Below, piece after piece: positions 27,511-35,997 of a DNA stretch of 64,000 nt. The DNA lies in the NCBI RefSeq assembly GCF_001426665.1, contig NZ_LMEY01000004.1:1-64000 (forward strand). The letters run 5' to 3'. Position 1 is the first letter of the stretch; each line of letters opens with the position of its first letter. Below the pieces are notes generated by a model. The model saw nothing but the letters and a program-made list of their open reading frames with translations, was not told the origin of the DNA and made no database searches. The stretch comes from Rhizobium sp. Root1334 (GTDB taxonomy: Bacteria > Pseudomonadota > Alphaproteobacteria > Rhizobiales > Rhizobiaceae). A program made the position numbers and the translations under genes.

Positions 27511-28089
27511 TTACCGTGCCGCCCTGGCAAAGGTGCAGCCGCTCGCCACCATGATGCCGGCAGCCCCCTCCAGCCAGCCGTCCTTGAGCTCCAGCGCCAG
27601 AAAACGGTGGCGCTCGAACGGACCGGGCATGACGAGATGGCGGGCCTTTTCAGCGAAAAAGCCGAAGCGCTCATAGTAAGGCGCATCACCAACGAGCAGA
27701 ATGGCACCGTGGCCGCGGGACTTCGCCTCACCGATGGCTGCGCGCATCAGCGCGCCGCCTATGCCCTTGCCCTCATGGGCGCAATCGACAGCCAGCGGGC
27801 CAAGCATCAAGGCATCAACCGGAACGCCTTCGCGGCTCACGCCAGCCTCGACATTCCACAGGCGCACGGTGCCGATGACGTGACCATCCGGATCGCGGGC
27901 AACCAACGCCAGGCCTTCGGCCGGTACACGGCCACGGCGCAGCGCCTCGGACGACTTGCGGCGGCGGTTTGGACCCATGGTGAGGTCAAGCAGGTTTTCG
28001 CGCGCGACAACGTCGCCCGGGTTTTCCGCGTCGATGGTAAAGGAATTCTGCGCAAAGAATGCGCGGACAGAATCAAGAACAGCGGCCAT
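27511..28089 (-). CDS. GNAT-family N-acetyltransferase
   Basis: A 192-residue acyl-CoA transferase of the GNAT fold. The acetyl-CoA loop is visible in LGPLAVDCAHEGKGIGGALMR (Q/R-x-x-G-x-G/A form: EGKGIGGAL). The C-terminal DAPYYERFGFFAEKARHL is typical of the YhbS-like branch. The substrate is unknown. ATG 28089 with GGGAGGCC ahead is preferred over 28104. It lies 87 bp downstream of the ornithine decarboxylase gene on the same strand. Confidence 0.85.
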   Translation of the reverse strand: MAAVLDSVRAFFAQNSFTIDAENPGDVVARENLLDLTMGPNRRRKSSEALRRGRVPAEGLALVARDPDGHVIGTVRLWNVEAGVSREGVPVDALMLGPLAVDCAHEGKGIGGALMRAAIGEAKSRGHGAILLVGDAPYYERFGFFAEKARHLVMPGPFERHRFLALELKDGWLEGAAGIMVASGCTFARAAR

Positions 28090-28176
28090 CGGGGCCTCCC
28101 GCACTCAAAACCGATTCAAACGGTATCGAAAACAAATTGTGAGGGTGCTGCTCCGGCGTGAACCGGAGCAGGCTTT

Positions 28177-29310
28177 TTAGATCACGTAAGCCTTCAGCGG
28201 ATCGAAGCCATTGAAGGCAACAGCCGAGTAGGTCGTCGTGTAGGCGCCGGTGCCTTCGATCAGGACTTCGTCACCGATCGAGAGCGTGATCGGCAGCGGG
28301 TACATGTTCTTCTCGTACAGCACGTCGGCCGAATCGCAGGTCGGGCCGGCCAGAACGCAAGGCTCCATTTCGTCGGCATCATGGATCGTGCGGATCGGGT
28401 AACGGATCGCTTCGTCCATGGTTTCGGCGAGACCGCCGAACTTGCCGATGTCGAGGAACACCCAGCGGTGATTGTCATTGTCCGACTTCTTCGAGATCAG
28501 GACGACCTCCGCCTTGATCACACCGGCATTGCCAACCATGCCGCGGCCCGGCTCGATGATCGTTTCCGGCAGGTTGTTGCCGAAGTGCTTGCGCAGCGAA
28601 CCGAAGATCGCCTTGCCATAGGCTTCAGCCGACGGCACGTCGCGCAAGTACTTGGTCGGGAAACCGCCGCCCATGTTGACCATCTTCAGCTCGATGCCCT
28701 GCTTGGCCAGCTGAACGAAGACGCGCTTGGCATCGGCAAGGGCCGAATCCCAGGCGTCGACCTTGGTCATCTGCGAGCCGACATGGAACGAAACGCCGTA
28801 CGAAACCAGGCCCAGCTGATGCGCGTAGACGAGAACGTCGACGGCCATCTGCGGAACGCAGCCGAACTTGCGCGACAGCGGCCATTCGGCGCCTTCGCCA
28901 TCCGTCAGGACACGGCAGAACACGCGGGCACCGGGAGCGGCACGGGAAATCTTTTCGACTTCCTCGTGGCTATCGACAGCAAACAGCGAAACGCCGAGCG
29001 CATGCGCCTTGGCGACATCGCGTTCTTTCTTGATGGTGTTGCCGAAGGAAACACGCGACGCAGTCGCACCGGCATCGAGCGCCATTTCGATTTCAGCGAC
29101 GGACGCGCAATCGAAGTTGGAGCCCATGGATGCGAGCAGGCGCAGTATTTCCGGCGACGGATTTGCCTTGACGGCATAGTAGATCGAGCTATCCGGCAGA
29201 GCGTGACGGAAAGCCTTGAAATTGTCGCGCACGACATCGAGGTCAACCACGAGGCAAGGACCTTCGGGACGTCGGGTGTTCAGGAAGTCGATGATACGTG
29301 CAGTCGTCAT
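28177..29310 (-). CDS. Ornithine/lysine decarboxylase, fold III PLP enzyme
   Basis: A 377-residue alanine-racemase-fold decarboxylase that forms putrescine from ornithine (in some relatives also cadaverine from lysine). PLP lysine is in YYAVKANPSPEIL (about Lys47). The glycine loop GGGFPTKY, EPGRGMVGNAG that binds phosphate, and the catalytic CDSAD near 325 are present. ATG 29310 follows GGGGATAGAACC. The frame stays open another 119 codons upstream, but family proteins begin here. A leader of about 400 nt precedes it, probably the speF-type RNA. Putrescine is the main polyamine precursor in these bacteria. Confidence 0.92.
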   Translation of the reverse strand: MTTARIIDFLNTRRPEGPCLVVDLDVVRDNFKAFRHALPDSSIYYAVKANPSPEILRLLASMGSNFDCASVAEIEMALDAGATASRVSFGNTIKKERDVAKAHALGVSLFAVDSHEEVEKISRAAPGARVFCRVLTDGEGAEWPLSRKFGCVPQMAVDVLVYAHQLGLVSYGVSFHVGSQMTKVDAWDSALADAKRVFVQLAKQGIELKMVNMGGGFPTKYLRDVPSAEAYGKAIFGSLRKHFGNNLPETIIEPGRGMVGNAGVIKAEVVLISKKSDNDNHRWVFLDIGKFGGLAETMDEAIRYPIRTIHDADEMEPCVLAGPTCDSADVLYEKNMYPLPITLSIGDEVLIEGTGAYTTTYSAVAFNGFDPLKAYVI

Positions 29311-29712
29311 GGTTCTATCCCCAATCAGGTACGCTCCACGAAAACGTGGAGGACAAAGGACATACGCGAACATGCCCCGGAACCAGCCGGTGGAGACCCC
29401 GGATCCAGACATGCGCACGATGCGCGAATGATGGAACAACGCTCCGCCAAGAGCTTTGATCCGCTTTGTCTGCCATTGATTGGAAGGATGACCTACCGCA
29501 CTTCCGGCAATGAAGGTGTGCCTCTTCAGTAACCCCCGCTGATGGAAAGCAGGGAGAGAACAAAAAGGCCCGCACCGTCGTTGCTTCGGATGTCCTCGCA
29601 TTTTCCGGTTGGCCGGAATAGCGACTGGAGGGGTTAATTCCAGGTACCTTACCGATTTCCTCACCAATTCGAGGGTCGGCGGACAGCCATGGGCACGTGC
29701 GACTTTGGGCTG
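29311..29712 (-). ncRNA. Candidate speF-type leader RNA of ornithine decarboxylase
   Basis: The speF RNA motif is known upstream of ornithine decarboxylase genes in Alphaproteobacteria. The position and gene here fit. On the minus strand the leader carries stem-loops: CTCCACG/CGTGGAG around a tetraloop (29334-29351), GCGCA/TGCGC (29413-29425) and TTCCGG/CCGGAA (around 29600-29620). A promoter-like pair lies just upstream (29719-29746). The identification rests on context and memory of the family; a covariance search was not possible. The exact limits are uncertain. Confidence 0.55.
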
Positions 29713-29718
29713 AAGCGG

Positions 29719-29746
29719 AGATAAGAAAAAACCTTGTCGTAATCAA
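29719..29746 (-). promoter_or_regulatory. Candidate promoter of the decarboxylase leader
   Basis: On the minus strand TTGATT (29746-29741) and TTATCT (29724-29719) are 16 bases apart, a plausible sigma-70 pair. Transcription would begin near 29712, about 400 nt before the start codon, consistent with a structured leader. Confidence 0.45.
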
Positions 29747-29800
29747 GACTTTTTTCACATTGGCTGCTGATTTTTTATGCGCGCCAAAACCCGTTAAGAT

Positions 29801-29817
29801 GTTCAGATTTCCTGAAC
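29801..29817. promoter_or_regulatory. Candidate LysR-type operator
   Basis: GTTCAG-ATTTC-CTGAAC is a perfect inverted repeat with a 5-base centre and contains the T-N11-A pattern common to LysR sites. It lies in the divergent region between the decarboxylase and lysR genes, roughly 200 bp before lysR. Which gene it controls is not shown by the sequence. Confidence 0.4.
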
Positions 29818-30020
29818 AATCTCCGCCAACCCGTCGCAGAAACCAACGTCTTGTTTTAAGATCGTTTTTGGAGCGGTGCGGCAGCGGCCGGCGGAGGTGA
29901 CAAACGTTAACGCCGTAACAGTTCTTCGTCTTTACGCAACGCCGGTCTATCGTTGCAACGGCCCCAAACCGCGAATCAGAAACAGGGCAGCAGCCCGAGC
30001 AGGCAGGATAAAGCAGCCCG

Positions 30021-30920
30021 ATGGATACACTGACACGCATCCGCGCCTTCATCGATGTCGTCGATGCCGAGGGATTTTCCGCAGCCGCCCGGCGTGTCGG
30101 GCGCTCAAAGGCGCTCTTGTCCAAATATGTGCGGGAACTGGAAGACGAACTGGGCGCCCTTCTGCTCAACCGCACGACCCGGCAGTTTTCTCTGACTGAA
30201 GCCGGCCATACCTATTACCGGACGGCATCGGAGATCCTCAAGGAGATCGACAATCTCGCCGATCTCGTCCGTGCCAGCAATTCCGACCTGAAAGGCCGGT
30301 TGCGCATTTCCGCGCCGCGCACATTCGTCGACGCGGAGATCGGCCAGTCCTTGATCGATTTCGGTAAGGCGCATCCGGAACTGTCATTGGAAATCATCTC
30401 CGACGACCGTTTTGTCGATCTGGTCGAGGAAGGTTTTGACGTGGCTATCCGCATCACCAAGCTGGAGGATTCGACACTGATCGCCCGCAAGCTTGACGAT
30501 TTCCAGGTTCTGTACTGCGCGACACCGGCATTCCTCGAAGAATTCGGACCGATTAACCACCCATCCGAGCTGTCGCGGCACGCCTGCATCATCGATACCA
30601 ACGGCCGTTCCTACAGCAATTGGCGCTTCACCGAGCCGGATGGCACAGGGTTCAGTGTTCCCGTGGGCGGCCCGATCGAAGTCAACAGTCCGCTGGCCGC
30701 CGTGCGCGCGGCGGAATCCGGCATGGGCGTCGCCAGCATTCCCGATTTCATCGCCCGGCCGAAAGTGGCCGCCGGTACGCTGGTTTCCATTTTCGAAGAC
30801 TACATACCAAAGGATCGCGGCATCTACGCGATCTATCCGCATCGGCGTTATCTGCCGACCAAAGTGCGCACATTCGTCGACTTCCTGCATCAGTGGTTTC
30901 GCAAGAACGCGGAAAATTGA
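30021..30920 (+). CDS. LysR-family transcriptional regulator
   Basis: A 299-residue regulator. The helix-turn-helix is within AEGFSAAARRVGRSKALLSKYVRELE (about 15-40). The effector domain begins with LKGRLRISAPRTFVDAEIG and includes SGMGVASIPDFIA. The DNA-binding segment and the RISAP wording are those of the CrgA/YhjC-like branch. It is divergent from the decarboxylase leader and may regulate it, but the next rightward genes (DUF1007/NicO) are also possible targets. Confidence 0.92.
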   Translation: MDTLTRIRAFIDVVDAEGFSAAARRVGRSKALLSKYVRELEDELGALLLNRTTRQFSLTEAGHTYYRTASEILKEIDNLADLVRASNSDLKGRLRISAPRTFVDAEIGQSLIDFGKAHPELSLEIISDDRFVDLVEEGFDVAIRITKLEDSTLIARKLDDFQVLYCATPAFLEEFGPINHPSELSRHACIIDTNGRSYSNWRFTEPDGTGFSVPVGGPIEVNSPLAAVRAAESGMGVASIPDFIARPKVAAGTLVSIFEDYIPKDRGIYAIYPHRRYLPTKVRTFVDFLHQWFRKNAEN

Positions 30921-31017
30921 CCGGGCCACGATGGGCAGAAGTCCCAATTCCGTCCCATTTACCCCACATTGCATGAATGCTGCGTTGCGCCAAAACAGCC
31001 AGAGGAATCACGACAGA

Positions 31018-31659
31018 ATGAAACGATCGTCCCTGATCCTGACGGTAGCGGCTGTGCTTGCGCCCGGCGCAGCACTCGCTCATCCGCATATTTTCGCCGA
31101 GGCGCGGCTGGAAATCGTTGCGGATGCGACCAACCAGATCACCGAACTGCGCAATGTCTGGCGTTTTGACGAGTTGTTTTCCGCCAGCGTGGTGATGGAT
31201 TTCGACAAGAACTCCAATGCGCAACTCGATCCCGATGAACTGCAGGAGGTCGGCCAGACGGTTCTCGATTCCCTGCAGGAATACAATTACTACACGACGA
31301 TCACCGACAACGGCAAAACCATCAAGGTCAGCAAGCCGGACGAAATCACGGCTGATTACAAGGACGGCCAGTTGCTCTTAATGTTCGCCGTCAAGCCTGC
31401 CGAGCCGATGCTGCTTAAGGGCAATATGTCATTCGGCGTCTATGATCCCACCATGTACACGGCGATGGATTTCCCGACCGACGGCGATCTCGTTGCGGTT
31501 GGCGACCAGTTGAACGCCTGCGAGCACAAGGTGGTCCGTCCCGACCCGGATGAAGTGCTTGCCCAGAATCAGGCAAGCCTCACCGACGCCTTCTTCAACG
31601 ATCCGACAGGAACCGACATGTCGAAGATGTTTGCCACACGAATCGAGTTCAAATGCTGA
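31018..31659 (+). CDS. DUF1007 periplasmic protein, ZevA-like
   Basis: A 213-residue exported protein. A signal peptide (about 1-21, ending ALA) leaves a mature N-terminus HPHIFAEA, a His pair likely to bind metal. An EF-hand-like loop is visible at residues 63-74 (DKNSNAQLDPDE). DUF1007 proteins pair with NicO-family transporters; in Haemophilus influenzae the pair ZevA/ZevB is reported to serve zinc uptake. Here the last 7 bp overlap the NicO gene, showing coupling. The start ATG 31018 has AGAGGAA upstream and gives a proper signal peptide. Confidence 0.85.
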   Translation: MKRSSLILTVAAVLAPGAALAHPHIFAEARLEIVADATNQITELRNVWRFDELFSASVVMDFDKNSNAQLDPDELQEVGQTVLDSLQEYNYYTTITDNGKTIKVSKPDEITADYKDGQLLLMFAVKPAEPMLLKGNMSFGVYDPTMYTAMDFPTDGDLVAVGDQLNACEHKVVRPDPDEVLAQNQASLTDAFFNDPTGTDMSKMFATRIEFKC

Positions 31660-32666
31660 TGCTGCGGCATCCCGCGCGCCTGCTGGGTTTGGCGCTGGCT
31701 CTGGCCGCCGCCGGCATCAGCATCGCCCACGCACAGTCGCCGCTCGGTATCGGCACCGCTGAGCCGGCCTTCAATACCAGCGGCATTTTCGGCGGCTTCT
31801 TCGCCTGGATCAACATGGAGCAGCAGCGTTTCTACCACACGCTGACAGAGGCGATCAAAGCCATGCGGGACGACCCGTGGCACCTCTGGTCGCTGATCGG
31901 CCTGTCCTTTGCCTATGGTGTGTTCCACGCTGCCGGCCCCGGTCACGGCAAGGCGGTCATTTCCTCTTACATGATCGCCAACGAGACCGAACTGAAGCGC
32001 GGCGTGCTCCTGTCCTTCCTGTCGTCGATGATGCAGGGAGGCGTCGCCATCCTGCTCGTCGGCGCCGCCTATCTGGTGCTGCGGGGATCATCAATCTCGA
32101 TGACGCAGGCCACGCATTTCCTCGAAGTGGTCAGCTACGCCCTGATCGCTGCCTTTGGCGGCTGGCTGCTGTTTCGCAAGCTGAAGGCTATACGGACGCG
32201 GCGGCTGGCCCCAGTGGTTTCGTATGACCACGGACACGGCCACAGTCCTCACTCCCATGATCATGGCCATAGCCATGGGCCGGGCGAAGTCTGCGACACC
32301 TGCGGCCACGCACATGCACCCGATCCTTCAATGCTCAAGGGTGATCGCTTCGCGCTCCGCGAGGCCTGGTCGGCGATTGTTGCCGTGGGCTTGCGCCCCT
32401 GCTCCGGCGCGCTGATCGTGCTGAGCTTCGCGCTGTTAAACGGGCTTTATCTCGGCGGCGTTCTATCGGTCTTTGCCATGTCGATCGGCACGGCCATCAC
32501 CGTCTCCGTGCTGGCGACGCTCGCCGTCACCGCCAAGGACCTGGCTGTGCGCTACGCGTCTAACGGATCATCGGCCATGCGCATCAGCAACGGCATCGAA
32601 ATCTCCGGCGCCTTGCTGGTGCTGGTACTGGGCATTGTTCTGCTTGGGGCGTCGCTGCAGGGCTAA
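31653..32666 (+). CDS. NicO/RcnA-family metal transporter, ZevB-like
   Basis: A 337-residue inner-membrane protein with a signal-like N-terminus and about six membrane segments. Diagnostic motifs are YGVFHAAGPGHGKAVISSY and VGLRPCSGALIVLSFALL. A histidine-rich loop lies between (HGHGHSPHSHDHGHSHGPGE then CDTCGHAH, about 193-225), typical of nickel, cobalt or zinc transporters. With the DUF1007 partner it resembles ZevAB. Direction and metal (Ni, Co or Zn) are not decided by sequence. Confidence 0.88.
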   Translation: MLMLRHPARLLGLALALAAAGISIAHAQSPLGIGTAEPAFNTSGIFGGFFAWINMEQQRFYHTLTEAIKAMRDDPWHLWSLIGLSFAYGVFHAAGPGHGKAVISSYMIANETELKRGVLLSFLSSMMQGGVAILLVGAAYLVLRGSSISMTQATHFLEVVSYALIAAFGGWLLFRKLKAIRTRRLAPVVSYDHGHGHSPHSHDHGHSHGPGEVCDTCGHAHAPDPSMLKGDRFALREAWSAIVAVGLRPCSGALIVLSFALLNGLYLGGVLSVFAMSIGTAITVSVLATLAVTAKDLAVRYASNGSSAMRISNGIEISGALLVLVLGIVLLGASLQG

Positions 32667-32670
32667 ACCT

Positions 32671-32886
32671 TCAAAGTCCACGCCCGCGCTGGTATCGGGC
32701 GCGCAGCCAGAAGATCAGGAAGAAGCCGAGCACGAAAACCGCACCGAAGGCCGCGGCCAGCCAGGGCGAAAACGTGCCAAGCCAGAGCATGATTTTCGGC
32801 AGGATAAAGAAGCCGGCCCCGACGATGACCAGGATAACGGCCGCGGCGATCGCTGGCGAGTGTTCCTTCTTTTCCGGGGTATTCAT
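32671..32886 (-). CDS. Small two-helix membrane protein
   Basis: A 71-residue protein with hydrophobic helices at about 12-34 and 40-61 (AIAAAVILVIVGAGFFILP; AAAFGAVFVLGFFLIFWLRA), and charged ends. The family is not recognised. Its ATG overlaps the stop of the GNAT gene as ATGA, so it is translated from the same message. It is convergent with the NicO gene, 4 bp apart. Confidence 0.75.
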   Translation of the reverse strand: MNTPEKKEHSPAIAAAVILVIVGAGFFILPKIMLWLGTFSPWLAAAFGAVFVLGFFLIFWLRARYQRGRGL

Positions 32887-33575
32887 GCGGTCTCCTTTTG
32901 CGCCAGTCCGGCGCGAATATCTTCAAGCTTTCGCTTCTGCGTGCCATCACCGGCAAAATTCTCAGGCGACAGCCAAGCTTCGAAAGCAGCGTTGAGCAAC
33001 GGCCATTCGCCATCGATGATCGAGAACCATGCCGTATCGCGATTGGCGCGCTTCGACAACATGTGCTGGCGGAAGACCCCTTCAAAGCTGAAGCCAAGCC
33101 GGCTCGCCGTTTTCTTGCTGGCTTCATTACGGTTGTCGCATTTCCACTCGTATCGCCGGTATCCCAGGTCCTCGAAGGCGTGCCTGGCCATCAGGTAATG
33201 AACTTCGGTGGACAAGGGCGACCTGGCCATCGAAAAAGAATGCGCTACACCACCGACCTCGACCACACCATTGGCGGGATCGGGCCGCATGTAGTTGGCC
33301 ATGCCGACGACATCGCCGCTGGCCTTGTCACAGAAGACTTCCGTAACCCAGCCGCCCTTCTGCACCGCCGTGAGCCAGGCATCGAAATCCTCGATGCCGC
33401 GAAAATCATCCTGCGAGAAATACTGAAGGCGCACATTGATCTCCAGACCACCAAAGGCTCGCCATAGCGCTTCCAGGTGGCTCACCCGATCATAAGGCAC
33501 GATCCGCACATAACGGCCTTCCAGAGTCACCGGTTTCGGGGCCGGGCGGGCTGTCCAATTGGTCAAATCACGCAT
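32883..33575 (-). CDS. RimJ/RimL-like GNAT N-acetyltransferase
   Basis: A 230-residue GNAT protein of the RimL type. VTLEGRYVRIVPYDRVSHLE starts the fold; GVVEVGGVAHSFSMARSPLSTE and ARHAFEDLGYRRYEWKCD (acetyl-CoA region and the YE.K.D strand) and NEASKKTASRLGFSFEG complete it. Such enzymes acetylate protein N-termini or small amines. ATG 33575 with CGGAG upstream replaces the longer frame from 33632. Coupled by ATGA to the small membrane protein. Confidence 0.87.
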   Translation of the reverse strand: MRDLTNWTARPAPKPVTLEGRYVRIVPYDRVSHLEALWRAFGGLEINVRLQYFSQDDFRGIEDFDAWLTAVQKGGWVTEVFCDKASGDVVGMANYMRPDPANGVVEVGGVAHSFSMARSPLSTEVHYLMARHAFEDLGYRRYEWKCDNRNEASKKTASRLGFSFEGVFRQHMLSKRANRDTAWFSIIDGEWPLLNAAFEAWLSPENFAGDGTQKRKLEDIRAGLAQKETA

Positions 33576-33708
33576 CTGCAAACTCCGGAAGAGACGACAC
33601 CAGCAACCTTGAAACCGGCGCAGAAACCGCACCGGTCATAACAAAGGCTTTGACGCTGGCATAGGACAGCTCAGGCATCGGCACAAATGCAAAGTGATGA
33701 TGGATTGA

Positions 33709-34488
33709 TCACCACGGCGACTTGATTGGGGGCTGACCGGTCTGCGGCACCGAGGTCTGCTGCGGATTGGCCTGTGCTTCGATAACCGGTGTCTTGGCCG
33801 ACGAGACCGTCGCCTCGATATGGTCGATCAGAGCATCGGCAAGGCCAAGGCGTCCGGCCAGTTGATCGAGATATCCGCGCTCGGCGCGGCTGTCGGCATC
33901 GATGGCAAGACGCGACGCGGTATAAAGCTCGACACGCTCCTCTTCGGTCACAGCCGCCGCGACGATGGCATCGAGGTCGACCGGCTGGCTTAGCTCCTCA
34001 TGCAGGAACTGCTCAGCTTCCGAATCGAGGCCGGAGACTTTCACCTTGTCCATGATGCGGGCGCGCTCGACATCGTCGATGTGACCATCGGCGCGGGCGG
34101 CGGCAATCATGGCGCGGACCAGAACGAGCACAAAATCATTGCGAATGACAGCGGGTTCGGTGCTGAAGCCGGAATCGGCCGGTGGCGGCAGCAGTTCTGG
34201 CTGCGCCTGCGCTTCCGGCTGCGCGATAGGTTCCTTGCCGGCCTGATAATTCTTGTAGGCTTGGTAGCCAAGACCGGCGATGGCAGCGAGACCACCAAGT
34301 TTCAGGGCCGAGCCAGCCACCTGGCGGCCAGTACCGGTGCCGAGCAGAACGGCAGCGATGGCGCCGGCGGCCAGCGGATTGTCCTTGGCCAGCTGCGTCG
34401 CCTGACCGGCCCGCTCCCGCACCGATCCGCCAGCACCGGGGATTTGCGAACCCAAAAACTGATCCAGCAATTTCTTCGCATCAAACAT
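33709..34488 (-). CDS. TerB-like / DUF533 protein
   Basis: A 259-residue protein. Residues 1-10 (MFDAKKLLDQ) and a glycine/alanine-rich hydrophobic stretch (AAGAIAAVLLGTGTGRQVAG, about 40-75) precede a proline/glutamine-rich linker. A C-terminal acidic helical domain follows (LVRAMIAAARADGHIDDVER, SRLAIDADSRAERGYLDQLA), the TerB/DUF533 fold with its D-G-H-I-D metal-like loop. The membrane association and role are unknown; YebE of E. coli is a relative. ATG 34488 with GGAGTGG was chosen. Confidence 0.85.
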   Translation of the reverse strand: MFDAKKLLDQFLGSQIPGAGGSVRERAGQATQLAKDNPLAAGAIAAVLLGTGTGRQVAGSALKLGGLAAIAGLGYQAYKNYQAGKEPIAQPEAQAQPELLPPPADSGFSTEPAVIRNDFVLVLVRAMIAAARADGHIDDVERARIMDKVKVSGLDSEAEQFLHEELSQPVDLDAIVAAAVTEEERVELYTASRLAIDADSRAERGYLDQLAGRLGLADALIDHIEATVSSAKTPVIEAQANPQQTSVPQTGQPPIKSPW

Positions 34489-34575
34489 TCGGTCCACTCC
34501 CTTGAGGCCGGTTTCGGTCGGAAAGAAACATAGGAATGCAACGACAGAAATACAAATGAAAGACGCCTGCCATGA

Positions 34576-34605
34576 AAAAGGCCGGGCGCACGCGCCCGGC
34601 CTTTT
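34576..34605 (-). terminator. Intrinsic terminator of eda
   Basis: AAAAGGCCGGGCG (34576-34588) pairs with CGCCCGGCCTTTT (34593-34605) around CACG. Both strands have U-runs, and it lies 24 bp beyond the eda stop on the minus strand. A clear, possibly bidirectional, rho-independent terminator. Confidence 0.9.
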
Positions 34606-34629
34606 GAACAGTCATAACGAAACGATCGA

Positions 34630-35268
34630 TCAGCCGCGCAACGCGAAAGCCTCGGCAGCCAGCTTGGTGATGCCGGCCCAGTCGCCCTTGGCAACCAGTT
34701 CCTTCGGCGCCACCCAGGAGCCGCCAACGCAGACGACGTTGGGCAGCGACAGGTAATCCCGGGCATTCGACAGCGAAATGCCGCCGGTCGGGCAGAACAG
34801 CGTGCCGGCCAGCGGCGAGGACAGCGACTTCAGGTAGGCAGCGCCGCCAGCCTGTTCGGCTGGGAAGAACTTCATCACCTTGTAGCCTTCTTCGCGCAGG
34901 CCCATGACCTCGCTTGCCGTGGCAGCACCCGGCAGAAGCGGGATATCGGAATCATTGGCAACGTCGATCAGCTCCTGCGTCGTGCCGGGGCTGACGATGA
35001 ACTGCGAGCCCGCCTCGACAGCCGCTTCGTATTGGGCCGCATTGAGGATGGTTCCGGCACCGGCAACGGCACCTTCCACCTCGTTGGCCACAGCCCGGAT
35101 CGCTTCGAGCGCAGCAGTCGTGCGCAGCGTAATTTCGATCGCTTTCAAACCACCGGCGACAAGGGCACGCGCCAAAGGCACGGCGGTCGCGAGGTCATCA
35201 ATGACCAGCACCGGAACGACCGGCTGCAATTTCAGGACAGAAAGAAGTCTCTCGGTTTTCTCGCTCAT
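34630..35268 (-). CDS. eda: KDPG / KHG aldolase Eda
   Basis: A 212-residue class I aldolase that splits 2-keto-3-deoxy-6-phosphogluconate to pyruvate and glyceraldehyde 3-phosphate in the Entner-Doudoroff route. Catalytic elements: Glu in KAIEITLRT (about 44), the Schiff-base Lys in [14 protein letters not shown] (about 134), and [12 protein letters not shown] for phosphate binding. The Entner-Doudoroff pathway is the main glucose route in rhizobia. Other pathway genes are not in the window. It stands alone with its own terminator. Confidence 0.95.
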   Translation of the reverse strand: MSEKTERLLSVLKLQPVVPVLVIDDLATAVPLARALVAGGLKAIEITLRTTAALEAIRAVANEVEGAVAGAGTILNAAQYEAAVEAGSQFIVSPGTTQELIDVANDSDIPLLPGAATASEVMGLREEGYKVMKFFPAEQAGGAAYLKSLSSPLAGTLFCPTGGISLSNARDYLSLPNVVCVGGSWVAPKELVAKGDWAGITKLAAEAFALRG

Positions 35269-35499
35269 GCCGGACAGCCTTTTTTAAAACGATTGAAGTG
35301 AGGCTCGAATACTCTTCCCATCCGCTTTTGTCGATACCAAACGGGACAGCCAAGCCTATTCGGACATGGTGACGCATGCTTGACAATAGACAGGCCCGAA
35401 CGTGCTTCAAAGCCGCCGGCAGGTCAAAGTGCTTGCTTGTTCGAATGTGACAATCCTGTAGTGTGCTTGGCGTGGGCATTCAAACGGCAGGCGTTATCA

Positions 35500-35997
35500 A
35501 TGGCCAAGGAAATTGAACGCAAGTTTCTGGTGGCTTCCGATGGCTGGCGCGAGGCCGCAGACGGCGGTACGCGTTTTCTGCAGGCCTATATCGTCACCAT
35601 GGACGACCGTTCCGCACGTGTGCGGCTGATCGATGACAGGCGCGCGAAACTGACGATCAAGATCGGCACTGGCTCGATGACCCGCGATGAGTTCGAGTAT
35701 GAGATTCCCGTGGAAGACGCCAAGGATATGATGTCTTTGGCCGTCGGCCTTGTCATCGAGAAGACCCGTTATGAGGTTAGCCACCACGGCTTCGTCTGGG
35801 AGGTCGATGTCTATGGCGGCGCGCATGAAGGGCTGATTGTCGCCGAAGTCGAACTTGAGGCCGAAGATGACACACCGGACCTGCCCTCCTGGCTGGGTAA
35901 CGAGGTGACCGGAGACCCGCAGTACTCCAACCAGTATCTCTCGACCAATCCGTTGGTATCCAAGGCAGATCATGAGCTATCATATTCGCCCTTCTGA
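35500..35997 (+). CDS. CYTH-domain triphosphatase-like protein
   Basis: A 165-residue CYTH protein. The EIERKFLV signature (residues 4-11) is followed by charged beta strands lining the triphosphate tunnel: RVRLIDDRRAKLTIKIG, DEFEYEIPVEDA, WEVDVYGGAHEGLIVAEVEL. These enzymes hydrolyse tripolyphosphate or triphosphate nucleotides; class IV adenylate cyclase is the less likely alternative. The ATG at 35500 places the signature at the N-terminus. It overlaps the CHAD gene by 26 bp. Confidence 0.9.
   Translation: MAKEIERKFLVASDGWREAADGGTRFLQAYIVTMDDRSARVRLIDDRRAKLTIKIGTGSMTRDEFEYEIPVEDAKDMMSLAVGLVIEKTRYEVSHHGFVWEVDVYGGAHEGLIVAEVELEAEDDTPDLPSWLGNEVTGDPQYSNQYLSTNPLVSKADHELSYSPF

Noticed and set aside
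29311..29667. Decarboxylase start at 29667 (496 residues)
   Set aside because: Family length is about 377 residues, and the region has leader-like stem-loops; ATG 29310 has a ribosome site.
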